Part shown: positions 1 through 14,300 of the stretch, piece by piece | How positions within the stretch are numbered: the first letter of the stretch is position 1 | Layout: each line of letters begins with the position of its first letter | Source of the DNA: Pomacea canaliculata | Lineage: Eukaryota; Mollusca; Gastropoda; Architaenioglossa; Ampullariidae | Direction: 5' to 3' | Assembly (NCBI RefSeq): GCF_003073045.1 | Contig: NC_037593.1 | Span: forward strand, 17,784,725 to 17,848,724 | Length of the DNA stretch: 64,000 nucleotides | The notes under the pieces: generated by a model | Seen by the model: only the letters and a program-made list of their open reading frames with translations | What the model was told of the DNA's origin: nothing | The model's database searches: none | Program-made: the position numbers and the translations under genes

Positions 1-188
1 TATGTGATGTGGCCTATGTTGTATGGCATAATAGGAAAGCAAGAATGGATTGGTCTGGAAATCATATCAACAATATTATATTTTGTTATTCATTATTTGC
101 AACGTAGCTTTAAAAGCATTTATGTATATCTGAAGGACAGGTTTCACTGAATTTTACTTGCTATAGATGAGCTGTTTTCTCTCAACAG

Positions 189-1689
189 AGCATTGTGTGT
201 CCAATACAAGAAGAAATCCAAGCGTTTTAACAGTATTAGATGGCCTAAAGTGAAAGATGTGCAGCTGAAGGAATCTTGTACCAGCAAACCAAGAATACTA
301 ACAAATGTAAGGCAACAAAGGTACTCGTGTTAGTGCTGGCATAGTTTCTCTCCAAGTCTGATTGTTAGGCATGCACAATAAAAGTCATGGGAAGGATAAT
401 AACCAACCAGTACAAACAACCTTGTGGATGTCTCAGGGATTTTCACAATTTTTAAGGAAAAGGTTCCAAGATTAGGATGCTCTGACCACAAGGCTAAGCA
501 GCTTTCAGTTTTTGTACTTTCTGAAGTATTATATTTTTAAGACTTACATCAACTGTCAAAGTGTAGCCTTGTCTGCAAATATAATTTATATATCAAATAT
601 CTTTGAATTAGTTTTCTGTAGTATTCCTGATTTTTAGTATGCTTTGTCTCATTGTTGCAGATGGCTATGGATCCCCGTACTATGACCTTTACAGATGGAA
701 TAAACAAAAAAGACAGTAACATAAAGACTGGGCTACCCAAAAGCTCTCTTCAGACCTCCAGTCCTAAGCATCTCATACTCCACAGCACTGCACAAAGTAG
801 CAGTTTGACCAATGGCACAACCAAAGTTGCTGTCAGCAATATGGAAAGAGGTTTGGGGACATATATTCATCATTCAGACAAGACTAAACACAAGACTTCT
901 GGTCACAGGACACCAGAAATGGTTCCTCTAATTTCAAAATGTCAATCCACCATGAATAAAGTCCATGACGACCATCAGGTTAACAATATTGAGGTAAGGA
1001 AGGAAGGCACAGCTCCACAAGAAGCTGCAGTTCTGTCTGATGTCCAGAGCCAGTCTCTGCCCTTGAAACAATGTGACAGTTATGTGACAAATCCTCAGCA
1101 ACATGCTTTGCTACATTCTATGGCTGGCTGTTTTTGTGTCCCCAGTCTTGAAGAACCAATGACTGACAACCAAGCAACACAAGGTTCTCCACGTTTGTGT
1201 GAAGACATCCACAGGTTCGCTACTCAAGATCTGCCTGCATACCCCCAACACACACATGGAAAAAGTGTTCTTCAAGATGAGATCTCACAGCCAGTTAATG
1301 ATGAAGACTGTATGGAGGAAATAACGCTGACAAAAAAAAGTTGCATGTCAGTCACTTCATCCAAGAGCTATGTAAAATGTATACCTAACCACTATCCAGA
1401 GGTTCAAGGAGCCCTAAGTGTGACCTGGAAAGACAACACAATGCCCTCAGAAAGCAATCCAACAGATGTATTACTCAATATAAAGGCACATAGCAACTTT
1501 CATGAGCAGGACTCCTCAGACTTAATGCTGCCAGCTACCACAAAGACGCAGGTAGATACAAGAACAAAATCATCTTTACTTACTTTAGGTACAAACCACA
1601 CAATAAACAATGAAAGTTACATTCACGGTCAAGGAGACTCTTCTCAAATGGCTATTGGGTATCTAGACTGGAAAAGAATTTGTAAGTAG
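189..1689 (+). CDS. 3' end of an unrecognised protein-coding gene (two exons)
   Basis: Two exons fit together. The first, 189-306, follows a CAG acceptor and ends at AAT|GTAAGG. It is open only in the phase that begins with one carry-over base. The second, 661-1689, follows the acceptor TTGTTGCAG and runs 343 codons to TAG. Joined, the frame stays open. The encoded C-terminus is rich in Ser, Thr, His, Gln and Lys, with no transmembrane segment, signal peptide or familiar domain; it reads as a long disordered tail. The ATG at 661 coincides with the exon start and is probably internal rather than the initiator. The gene must begin left of the window. I do not recognise the family. The open length and paired splice sites make it a real coding exon with good probability. 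Confidence 0.6.
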
Positions 1690-2530
1690 CTGAATATTAG
1701 AAAGTCTTCAGTGACGATGAATGATATCTAGGAAGATGTCTCAATAAGTTCTGCAATACATTTAATAATGTTAAAATATTAATAAAGCTGCAATATATAT
1801 TTACTGACACAAAGGCACAAGAACAAGCCCATTATCATAACTGAGAACATAAGCGAGCAACTAGAGAGCTATAGAGAAAGACATATCAACAATAAACCAG
1901 AAAACTCTCCGTTTGCAAATTTGCCTGCTGCCATGACCAGCTTGATGAATTTTATGCAGAAAGAAGTGGTCCAGTCCTTTAATGCTCTCAAATTGTACCA
2001 TAACACTGAAGTTTAGCTGTCTTCTTTTCACACAAATGCTTCAGCAAAACCAAATGTTTTTTCTCTTAAAGGTTACACTTTGATGCATTGATGTGCCATA
2101 AATCATTTTATGGCAACTGAATAATAGATGTTGATCTCTGTCATAGGGTATAAATATAATTTTTGCAAATTTTGAACTTGTATATTTTGATTCTTTTAAA
2201 TTTATGGTTTTATAAAAAGGCGAATTTCACACATCTCTTTTATAGTGTGAAGGTCATATTCTGAAGGAGTTGAGCAAAATGGTAATTTTTGAGAATTATC
2301 AGTGTTGAAATAAAAGGTATGATACACTTCAGTGAGCTGTGCAGTCCGTTTATACACATTAAAGATAAATGACCTTTATCACATTCTTTTTAGTGGCTTC
2401 AGCTTTGCATACATGAACATACTTCAAGTTTTCTTGTGTGTTAAGTCAGGACATGCAAGTATACTATACTTGTTGTGCTTGTTCTGGTTTAATTACCTTA
2501 ATTTATTTCAATAAACATCATATTTGTATT
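1690..2530 (+). other. 3' UTR of the leftmost gene
   Basis: AT-rich sequence after the TAG at 1687-1689. Poly(A) signals AATAAA occur at 1781-1786 and at 2510-2515. The latter sits directly beside an opposite-strand copy (TTTATT at 2502-2507). No coding signal is seen. Confidence 0.5.
2502..2515. terminator. back-to-back poly(A) signals between convergent genes
   Basis: TTTATTTCAATAAA: an AATAAA on the + strand (2510-2515) and one on the - strand (read from TTTATT at 2502-2507), separated by two bases. It lies between the stop of the left gene and the stop of the convergent Argonaute gene. Use by Argonaute would require a 3' UTR of about 5.8 kb, which is unproven. Confidence 0.4.
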
Positions 2531-5500
2531 AAACAGAGCAACTTAAAGTGCTTTGTTATGCACCTTTAACTCAAAGCAATCCTTTTCAGCAACAGGTCCA
2601 CTGCCATTTTATAGGTTGCTTTTAAAAAAAAATCCATGAAAATTATGTCCCCAAAATATAATTTTAAATGCATTTTAACAATCAGATTACGAAGACATTG
2701 ACCACTCTTAACTTTAGGCAAAGGATGTTTTGTTATCTTTTTTAAAAAATCCACCCTTGTCAGCTTAACTCAAGTTGCTTTCTACAACTGCATTTTTCTG
2801 GTTGGATTACAGCAAAAGCGTTGTGTTTATTTCAAACAGTAAATGTAATTTGAAATCATCCACAAGTGAATGAAGTTTATCCAGAATGAGGTAAATCATA
2901 AGTTAACATACCATATAATTCTTGTAACTCTGCTGCACAAAACGCTTTAGGAAATATTTAGAGCACTTGCTTCATCAAAAAAAAAAAAAGATTGACAAAG
3001 GAAATCTTGTTGCTAAATTTAAGTAAGGAAAGTAAATTGCACATGTTCAGCTTTACAATCAAGTTACTTCCTGTGTAGAAGTTATCAAGATTAAAGCACT
3101 AATAATAAAGAAAAAAATTTGAACACCGGACAAATTGTCCAGAGTACCAGCATACCTAGAGCTGCAGCAAACCAAAACACTACTAGTAGCATCCTTAAGG
3201 GACAACACAATGAAAAGCACAAACACAATGAAAAGGCTTAATTTTGTTTAATTTGCAAACATTACTTTAGATGTACTATTTATTCCTCATGCATTATGAA
3301 ACAAACTGTTGAAGCAATTACAAGAAACCCAAGGGACTAGCAAAATATGTAAGATGGGTGTGAGCTATGCAATATCTGGATCAGGATGATCAATGTCTGC
3401 AACTGTCACTCTCCCCTGCACCAGCAAACAAGAGCTTACTCAACCAGACCTAGCTGACACGTTTGTATGATGCATTGATAGGAAGCTCTTTAAGTGTCTG
3501 CAAACGTTAGAATCACACCAGGCTTTTTTTTTATAATTTACAATTACACAACTAAGCTGTCCTTTCCCACCATGTTCTCTAGCCCATTACAACACTTTCC
3601 ATTTGGCAAGAACCTTTGTTCTTAGCATGCAATATTGCTGTAAAATGTGTCACACCAGTTTCTGGATTACGGCAAATGTGTAGAAAACTTCTTGTAACAG
3701 CCATTGGTTGTTCTCTGAAAGGCAGCATGCTGAATTTTACAAACACATTAGAATGCTAAATCTTTTGACTAGCATCAATACATCATGAAGGAGTCTGCTT
3801 GAACATGACAAAGACATGTACAGACATAAAATGACTACTAAATACTAATTTTGTCCTACCCAAGTAATGTTGTTTGTTCCCACTCCAGTTAAGGAATATA
3901 ATGGGCAGAAGCAGAAGTTAGCCCCCTCTGCCCTATAGCCCACAGATGCCAACTTTGAGCATGGAATGCTACTATGATCACCATCTCTAACACTTGTAAT
4001 TAAAGTATGAACTAATTTGTTCTCTCCCATCATGTCTAATTCTTGGGGTTTTTTTGTATATCAAATGGTAGGCTGCCTACTCTTGGTCTTCTACTTGATG
4101 ATAGAACAGATATGACTGAATTTTAGATATTTGTTCTAAACCTGCTTTTATGAAATATTAGCTCATTTTGATCAAATAGGCTTTTGATTACTTTCTTTTC
4201 TAAATTGTTAAAATGTAACAATCTCTACACCATTGAAACTTTCCTTTCTACCCTGTAGCCTTGTTCTTCTCATTTGATTCTTTCTGTTCCCTCTTGGATA
4301 AAGCCAAGAAAATCCTATTTAAAATTTCAAAACGTCTGGATCCAGTAATTCCACATCTGGGGTTGCATGAAAGATGGATGGTCATGTTTGTTACCAAGGA
4401 TGGTAAGGGTCTGAGACATTTAGGTCTTAATTTTCTGTGAATTTTGAGAACTTCCCTAAAAGATTTACTATAATGGATTCACAAATTTCAGAAAACAGAG
4501 GTACTTCATTTGAGTACTCGTGGTCTATGAGCTCCATCTGTCAACATTTCAATGACTGGAGTCTCGCTTTTCTGTTTTTGCTTTATTTATGCGACCAAGT
4601 ACTGAATCTTAAAGATGCTCAGACTTCCCAGACATTTTCATTTCCTTGTTGCACTGCTATACTTTCTCATCCCTCCTCCCTTGTAGTCTTAAATGCACAT
4701 ACCTGACAGTACTAAGCATATGTTAGATGTAAATGGACCACAACATGTGACCACAACATTAAATAAATCATAACATTAATAACAGCAAAACTACAAACAT
4801 AATGTACAGGGGTGGGATAAGCGTTGGCATGAGGAAAGTTAAAGTGTAGGTTACAATAATAATAATAAAAAAAAACACAACAAAAATTTTTTTTGCTAAA
4901 GTTAGGAAATTAGAAGGCAGCCTTTTTTTCTTTTTCTTATGAGTTTTTTTTTTAGGGTTTTTCATTTGTTTGTTTTACAGGAACAAGGGTCATATGCATT
5001 AAGGCCCTTATTTTTTGTTTTTTAAAAAAATCTATTGCATCACAAAATGTCGGCACTGATTTGTACCAATAGGACTTCAATGGCTCACCATGCAACATGG
5101 AAAATGATGTCAAAGATTACCAATAACATACTGAACATGATTTGTCATCATTGCCAAATTCTATGATATCTGAGATAAATATACATATCCCCTCTGTACC
5201 AATACCAATACAAGTTGTGTATAAAAATATGCATTTACTTAATGGGTAAAATCACACATGCATTTCTGTAACATAACCTCCATCTACCTGCTGAACTGTC
5301 CACAGATGTGCCCTTGCTCACTCACATGCAGCACAGTGAGTTTGTGATCATATGGTCAATTTTCTGCATGAAATGATAAGCAATGTGGAAACTGGGAAGG
5401 TAATGCCAGTTGGAATTTCAAGATATGAATGTTCTGATACAAAATGGATATCATCACCAAACTAGCACAAAAATTCTGTGGGAATGGTTGTTTTCACACC

Positions 5501-8345
5501 TGTGGTTATCAGACTGTGCACCAATAAACATGGCTTTAAAATGTACTGCATTATTAGGTGATGTTTGAACAGATCTACGGGGTGTTAAATAGGAAGAGAA
5601 GAATTGCATGTAATGGTCAGGAAGTAGTATATGTTGAGGAAAACAAAAATAGAAAAAGAACTAATGGTTTACTCTTCTGACATCCTGGATATGGCTAGAA
5701 GTAGAGAAGATGGCAGAAAATAGAAAGAAATGCACTTTCTGACCCTGCATGCTACTATCATGCAGCTGACTTCTCTGATTCAATTTTGGTAGTGCTTTAA
5801 AAAGGCCTGAGCATCACACAGCAGATCTGTGCCCAACACACATAAATAAACTTTGAACCAGAAGTAACATAGCAACAAGCATAAATCCAGTTCGCCCATA
5901 AAAATCATATAGATTAGTATTATCCCCACTGCACAATTTTTTAAGTTGAAATCAGCTGGCTCTTTTATAATGAGGTTCTGCAAAGTTAATTTCTATCACA
6001 CTGCCAATGGACTACGCTCCAAGGCCTCTTCCATCAAATAAATAAAAAAGGGGAGCAATACACGCTAGCCTTGAAGATAAATGCAAAAAAAAAGAAGCAT
6101 TTCCAATGGTCAAAATCACACTAACCACTTGAATATACACAATCCCTATAGATTATAGAACCATTTAAATGGACTGCTTCATCTATAAAATCCTAACACC
6201 AAGCCCATAAGCATCCATCTCAAAGAGGTCAGACATGATATAAGTGATATTAAGAATTTTACATGCACAATAGGATTAAAGTCTGCAAATAGAAAAAGAA
6301 TTCTCGCAAATGTATGAAAAACTTACATCAGTGTATGTCTGCCCACTTCTCAATAAACAAATCTAATGTGGCTTGCAGGTGCATAACAGTCCCACACATA
6401 TCTGCATGTCCAACAGTTTTTAAATGTCAGATAACTTACACATGACTCTACATTTCAGATAGTCATACTTTTTCCATTCCTAACCCACTAGCAAAACACA
6501 TTGGCACAATCTCTCATAGATAATGTTATCAACCCTATCCCAATCTGTTTACCTCTGCATGTTCACTAGCAGGGAATAGACTAGAGAAGTTGCTACAATC
6601 ATACTATTGATAGAGTATACCACTCCCAGCACTACACAATGAATGATTCAATATCACAGAGGAGATGGAAACGTGATTTAGGATGAAACTAGAAGTCAAG
6701 ACTCATCTACATAGTCTGTACCATTAAAAAAAAAAAAAGAAAAAGCCAAGAAACTAAGTTGTAACACAAAATGTCCCAAAATTATTACAGTAAAAATCCA
6801 TTATTTGAAAACAACCTGTCATTGTGAAATTGAACAGCTTTCTTAACAAGACATTGTTATGCTGCCGCAAACTGAACAATTGTTCTGTGGGAGTTGCATG
6901 TCTCTTTTGGCCATTGTCTGCAAGATACTCCATTAATTCAACTGTTAACAGCATTTTGTCCAGTGATGAGCACACATCTTCAATTTCTTCCTCTGCACTA
7001 TTTTGTCCTGACCTAAATCTAGCACCAGGACTTTTGCTCTTCAGGTCTGCTCAACTCCTGTGAGGTAGCAGTGAAGAGATCTTGGTCTTAGCTGAACCAT
7101 GTCAGTACAGCATAGTCACACATACTCTCCCTTTTTTTTTTTCTGTGTTCATCTCCATGACTTGGCCTAACAAAGCAAAAACCTAGACAGGCTGCTGCTG
7201 GCCAAGAGGCCTTTCAGCCATGTTCTTTTTTTCTTGAGGAGAAAAAAAAAAGCCATAAAAGGGTTACACGCAAATGCTCTTTCCCTTTTTTACTAAAAAA
7301 AAAACCCCCAACAAATTAGAAAAGGTATGAGCCCCCGGCTTCCACACACACACAAAAAGTATGGCACTCGAATATAAAAATGACAAAACACTGGAGTCTA
7401 TGTGCTTAACTCTTCAGAACTACTAAGTCTTTGATGATAAACACCTGATAGTGACATTAATCTGTGCTAAGTCTATATAGTTTCTCTGTTGTGTTAAACA
7501 GTTAATACAGTCTTCCAGCGAAATCATACTTCTTTTTTTTGTGCCACCCATATTATTTCCCCTAGTTGATATAGACACCTGGCAAAGCATAGCCTTAAAA
7601 AAAGGAAGTCATGTCTGTACTACCTCAAAATTTTAAACAAAATTCATACGCTAAACTAATATTCTTGGTTAAGCCCTTTCCTGCCTTCAGAACTGTGAGG
7701 AAAAAAAATCAAGCAGCTTTATGTTGCCCCCAAAATATATATAACTGAGCCAGTCACATCAGGCAATTATCGTAAAAAAGGGCCTAAACCTCCCTGTTCC
7801 TCTCTTCCTGCAAACAATTAACTTTACTAGGATGACACTGCCCCATCACACTCGCTACTGTGTCCAGCAACCCATTCCATGCACAGCAGCCAAACTAGGC
7901 TAGGGATGAGTGATACCTCCGAGTCTGCTAGTAGCACCTCTCAAGACTACACACGAGTCACCTAAAGGATTATACAGGAGAGCTGGAAATATGGAAGAAT
8001 CAAGGAAAGATAATCACCTCAATGTAAAAGTACACTCTGCCCCTTGAACTTTTGTTGTTTATGGGCAGAAAAATACCTTTTGGCTTGCAAGCTGTTTTTC
8101 ACAGACTATTCACACAAAAGTTGACAAGATTAAAGGCGCAAGAAAACACACATGCTTCACATGTGTAGGTGCCAAAGAGGAAGCATTGACATCCAGTTAT
8201 GCAGCTGCCTGAGTGTGGCAGTGGATGTGCTTGGTCCTAGGTTGTGGTGGCCCACAGAACAGCTGCAAGACTTGAGATTGCAGAAGAATGTGCTGCTCCA
8301 AAACAATTAGTCTGTCTGTAAGGGGAGGCCACATTCTCCCCAAGC
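2531..8345 (-). other. likely long 3' UTR of Argonaute plus intergenic sequence
   Basis: No coding exon or protein similarity was recognised on either strand. The Argonaute stop is at 8346-8348. The nearest minus-strand AATAAA candidates I found are far away, read from TTTATT at 4582-4587, 3279-3284 and 2502-2507, so the 3' UTR may be roughly 3.8-5.8 kb. The sequence is AT-rich with short A and T runs. Long AGO 3' UTRs are common in animals. My scan for signals was by eye. Confidence 0.35.
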
Positions 8346-11300
8346 TCAGGCAAAATACATGACTTTGATGGTGTCTGGGTGTGCCGTCACTGCTCGTGCC
8401 ATGACAGCTGGATTACGGTCTTCACTGTTGTCCGAGTGTCTGCTGCCCTCTCCACTGCAAGAACAGGTAGAGCCCTAGGTTATTCGATTGTTTTTATTTT
8501 TATTTTTTTTTACTTCATGCAAATCTATATAGAATCCATTAAAAATGCAAGTAAAAAGAAACAAATAGAGGAAGAGGGTGCAAAGCAAATGGACTGATGC
8601 TGCCCAACAAATGACTGACCTGTCATGCTCTTTTTCCACCAAATGGTATCGAGCACGGAAGGCAACCAGGTGGGCATAATAGGCTGGTGCTGGGATAGAT
8701 ACAGAACGAGTACATCGCACGTAAGTGTGGCATAGCTGGTAGGTCAGAATTTGAAGTTCATCAGCACTGAAACGATTGTCGTCCCACAGCACATGGTAAT
8801 GAGAAGGCCTACTAGTGCCCTGTGAAGGAAAGAAGGAACACAGCTGAAAAGCATGTTGTATTTGGTCCATCTCAATGCCATAGATTATTACCATGTCATG
8901 TTAAAAAGTGAATTTAAAATAATAAATAGTGAGGAAATAGGTGGAACCCAAAGTCATAATTATGCTCACTCCTTTTGATGCGTCATTTTATATATAAAAA
9001 TTTCCTTTCACAAAACTTTCCATTAAATCTGAAGGAGAACTTTGCATGCAAGTATACAAACTTACATATACATGTAAATTAATGTACATTTTTTTCTCTT
9101 TCTTCCTCTCTTTACAGCCACATAACTAGATGTTGTTCTGCACATGAGAACAGGAAAACATGGTAAGCATGCAGAAGGTATCTTCAAGGATTAAATTACT
9201 CTCTTCCCTACCTGGATACCAGCATGACTGCAGAGGTAGAAATCAAACTCAGTTGGATGTGTTATTCCCATGTCCACTGTTGTTCCAGCAGGAATGTTAC
9301 CACTGCGCCCTGTCTGGTCTTTGCGATCAGCACAGAAAAGACGTGTATGATGGCGCTTTTGAACTACAATGAATGTGATTCCTGGACGATAATCCAGCTC
9401 CAGTTTTGTGCAAGCTTCACGGATTGCCCGTAGCTCATGACTTAGCACCTGCAAAATATTAGATTCCTGTTTTTCGGCAGAAAAATAACTTACTTCTCGT
9501 GAGCAGAAATGATGCATATATGCCAAATTAAAAATTCTAACAAATATACCATTTTTAGTGGTAAAATTTCTTTCTTCGACTACTTACCAGATGACATGAC
9601 TATGTGGAGATATCACCCTCTAGTTACCTCAAATTCAGCTGTCCAAATCTGTTCTGGTCAAACGACCATAGAACAGTAGGACATGAAATCGGTTCAGCCT
9701 CCCTTCCATTCCTACGTGTCACGCTAGTCAGCAATCAACTCTAAGTGTCTGGAACCTACTGCGGGGATGGAGGTAGCTGTCATGTCATCTGGTAAGTACT
9801 TCAGGAAAAAAATTTTACCACTAAAAATGGTATTTCTTCTTTGGACTGAACCAGATGACGTGACTATGTGGAGACTAACAAGTGGAGGGAGTGGTAACCC
9901 ACCCTGGCAGAAAACCTAGTGATACACTAGGTGAAACAGATCCAGAGGGGCTGTAGGGTGTCAAGCCGCCTAAGCTGTTAAAAAAAAGCTGCCTCTGGGC
10001 TAGCGAAATAGGCTGTCACACCTACCCCATGCTGTGCTGCTGAGCCACTGACAATCCTTCTACCAGCATCAGAAAGGGTGCCAGGTCCTACAGGTAGAAC
10101 CTGGGGAACGTCATAACATGCCTTTCTTTAACCTGAATGGTACTTTCAGGCCTTCCCTTCTAGCCGGTTAAAGTAGTGGTACACGCACTACTTCATGTGC
10201 TTTAGCAGCACGTGAGGTCACTGTAAACAGCGTTACATAAACAGATCCTAGAGACAGCTGATCCCCCATTGTCTGTGCTTTTTATAGTACTGCAGCTAAC
10301 AAAACAAACTGTGTGAGCAAATCTCACTGAAACCTATTAGTGATGATTCATAAATACGGGCATACTTAACAAAGATGCCAGTAACTTGTCTCTGTTTATG
10401 CTAATGCTGTTTACTTATCTGACAAGGACAGAGACCGCTTTACCATAACAATTAACCATAGCCTCCGTAAGCAGTGAAACAAAATGACAGAACTTTCCCA
10501 ACATATCTGTCAGTAAAGCCATTGGTGTCTGTGTACCAAAATGCTTAAACACAGTCATAGAGGTGAAACAACGAGCGAGCATCTATTCCGAACTTTACTG
10601 CTGAAGTATATGCAGGATCCAAGCTTGCATAACTGTGCTTAGATAAACAAGGTGAAAGTCCTCAAGCACGTGATGGCAGAGCGGCCAGCTTCTCAATTAT
10701 AGGCTGCGTGATGTTGACAATTCCGCTGTTCACTAGCAGCAAGGTGGCGGGAAACAGATGGATAACTCTGTGAACTACCTGCTACTGCTTAACCAAAGTA
10801 TATGCCATCATTCACTGATGGAATACTTGTATCTCTCTGCCAGCAAGACACTTCCAGACCTGCCGCACTCACAAACATAGACCCGAGTGCTTCCTCCTTT
10901 TATCATGATCATCTTCACTTCCGCCTCTTACTGACCCATGCATGCACACGTGCATATATGCAGTCAACATGCTGGTGGGTATAATATGTGGCAACAAACT
11001 ATCACAGAATAAAAACAAAATGATAATCTTATATCAACCTCAGCAAAAGCCGAGACGTCGATAGCCCCGGCAAGGGCAGGACGTAGTTGTCAACACCCAC
11101 TAACTCAAAAAGCATTCATCGACCAGGAGTATTAACAGGAGCGGACACAGAAGGACCTAGAATGGGCTTCTACATACAACTTGAGTTTAGTCAAACTGCA
11201 TAACATGTCTCAACATGCTGAAGTGTTATCGGAGGCTACACAAGTTCAGCAACCCCCTGCATGAGTCACGAAGCCCAACGGCACACATTGGTGTGGGGGC

Positions 11301-14300
11301 TGGGTGGAGGTGCTAAGTCGCTGCCATCGACAGCTCCCCCATGAACAGAATACTGTGCACAGAAGGAAACAGCATGCTTGTGGTCTTTTCTTTCTTTTAG
11401 CAACACGTGTGATCACTTCAATACATACCTCCCTTTCAATACACATTTTAGACACTAAAATAAAGTGCATAGACATCACTTGGCCTGATAGGACGCCGAC
11501 AGAGAGGGGACAGGAGACACATGGCCACTTCCATCTGGTCTATCTCTCTTGTACTAAAAGAATAAGGCATCAGTCTCATGTAAATGGATTGTCATTCGGT
11601 GTCCTGAGGGAGATGAAGTAGATATCTAGCCTTACTAAAGAGCATCAGACAGGCCAATAAGCATACTTTCCCTTTTGAGATAGCTAGAGGGTGATCTCCA
11701 CATAGTCATGTCATCTGGTACAGTACGATAAAGAAATAGACAACAAGTGCAGCAATGTCATGACCATCTATTGCAGTCTGTGCACAATCTTTTTCACAAA
11801 TGCCTAAGATTACTTATCTCATACAAATAGCTTAACTCTTCACCATGTGCTATTGTGAGCCAGCAAATAACTGGTGGAAATTGTATAGGTCAAAAATAAT
11901 ACAAAACTTACTGCATGGAATTGTCCTTCGCTGACTCCATCACGGTAAAAGATAATGCGAGTGGGCTTGAACCGCGTGGAGCGGTAGAACTGTATCAGAA
12001 GTTCCCGAACCATGGTGGCCAGCTCGTATATAATTTCTTGTCGGTGTTCTTGCACCCGTACTGCTGCTGCATAGCGACTAGGATGGGCGTCCATGCTACC
12101 CACCACCTACCATACAAAGAGCCAATGGTTAAAAAAAAAACAACAAAAAAACTTGTCTGCACATGCACGTGCATATGCTATGTATGCATGAAATGCACGC
12201 ATGTGTGCAAATAAACATAATTTTATAATGAAGATATTTAGTTACATAAAAGAATAAATGAAATTATTTATTGAAAGCAAACTATGGATGCACATTAAAG
12301 GTAAAGGGATAACTGTTAACCAGCATTCTTAATGTTACCCATCAGGTAAAAAAATCAGGGCAAGCAAATGGCTGGTGGTTAAAAGCACATCCTTTTATAT
12401 TTGCACAGGCACAACCTCAACATTTATTGACGATGGTTTGGGATTTTGTGGGACAAATTTATAATAAACAATTTTTGTGGACAGAAACAAGTTTTCAACA
12501 AATAAAAACATCTTGATCTTAGGCAGATCCATCCTCGCACATGGAAACAAGAAAATAGATAATGTGCCTTGTATCTCTTGCCATTCACTCAGCTATACCA
12601 GGAGACAGCAGAATGAATCCTTTTTGTGTTTGTGCAGCACATGCATATGTGGAATCAGGAGTAGTAATTGATCTTATAAAAGGATATGTTTGTTTTAATA
12701 TTATTAAGAAATTGAATTATGAAGAAGAGACCATAGCGATGAAACTGATAGCAGCAAGGAAATAAAACCTTAGCATTTACTAAGTCAGAATTCTCCTGGG
12801 ATGGGTGTGCACACACGCATACAAAAAAAACCAGGCTGTGTAAAAATCCTCCAGTTAACAATGCAGTACTAGTGACCTTGATACAATATGGACAGAGAAG
12901 GCTCTCTCTCTCACACACTCAAAGTCTGAACAGCAGAGTCATTAACAAGTGTCTCTAGAATTCAACTACTGAGCTATAGATTTCCCCTTTAGCTTACTTT
13001 AATTTTTATTTTCAAATTTTAAATTTTTTTGGTTGTAAAAAAACATGCATCTACACTTTTTTTTTTTTTACCGATCTGATTAATCTAATCTATAGAGGGG
13101 AAAGAGACCCAAGAATTAACACTTTTTTTGCTTTGAACAAAATACATATAATTTCTCAACAAAGTCTGAAGCAATCAAATACCAATGCAGCTATCTTGTT
13201 AGTGTTATATTTAGCTTCAAGCCATGGCTTGTAGAAAACAGTTAATATCCTAACATACTACTTGCACCAAGACCAGCTCAATCAATCACATTTTATAAAT
13301 CCAGTTAAAAAGTTCTGCACACCACAGGCTGCCTTAAACTCACACCAGTGGCTGGTTGACTGGTCTATGTGATTAAATGACATCCTCATTATAAATATGA
13401 ACAAACTTAAGGGGGGGAAAAAATCACATGGAAACAGCCCTGCCACCCCTCATTGCCAGTGCGACATAATTTTGTCACCTTGCTCCGACATGGCAGAGTT
13501 GTTCAAGTAAAACTAATCTGAAACTATTAGGAAGATGCAAGATAATAAATACATAATAACTAATATAAACAAAGTGCTGATAAACAGCAGAAAACAACCA
13601 GTGGACAGTGAGGTACATATAGGCACACTGAACAACATAAAGATGAGGTACGAGATTAGAACGTCAGGCAATGGATGAAGGTATGAAGCGATGTAGATAA
13701 TATAAACAGTGTAAGATGGAGTCATTACATTATGCTTAGAATGACAGCAGGCCAGGAAGTTAGGAATAGTAATTCAGGGATAGTATTTTGTAAACATATG
13801 TTTTCAGAGAGCGTTTGAATGTAGCCTTGGAGTCCAAGTGGCGAATGTGATGTGGATGAGAGTTCCACTGATTAGCAGCACAGAGGGAGAACATCCACTG
13901 TCCGCATGTGACCGTCTATGTGGGAGGGAGCATAGAATGCAAGAGTGTAGTCAGACAAGATTTCAGTAAAGTAGTGGGGAGAGGAGCCTTCAAAGAATCC
14001 ATAGCATAGAGTTGAGAGCTTGTAGTCTATTCTAGCTTTAACTGGTAGCCAATGAAGAGAGTGAAGAAGTGGTCTGACATATTCAGATTTGTGAGTCCAG
14101 AAAACAAGACCAGCAGCTGAGTTCTGGACTTTCTGGAGCTTATCAATGAGGTATTGTGGACAGCCACCAAGAAGAGAGTTGCAGTAGTCTAGTTTAGATA
14201 GAACAAATGAGCAGATGAGAAATTTGGTGGATGAGATGGACAGAGTATGGCAAATGGAGCTGATCTTCTGGAGCTCACAGTAAGCAGCATGACCAATGTG

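Noticed and set aside
4768..4965. Lys-rich or hydrophobic small open frames in 2.5-8.3 kb
   Set aside because: They arise from A/T runs and show no conserved motif, splice structure or codon pattern.
8475..8619. Extension of AGO exon 21 into the intron (read-through ending [13 protein letters not shown])
   Set aside because: A consensus-like donor (AG|GTCAGT) and a perfectly phased last exon ending MYFA show this is intron.
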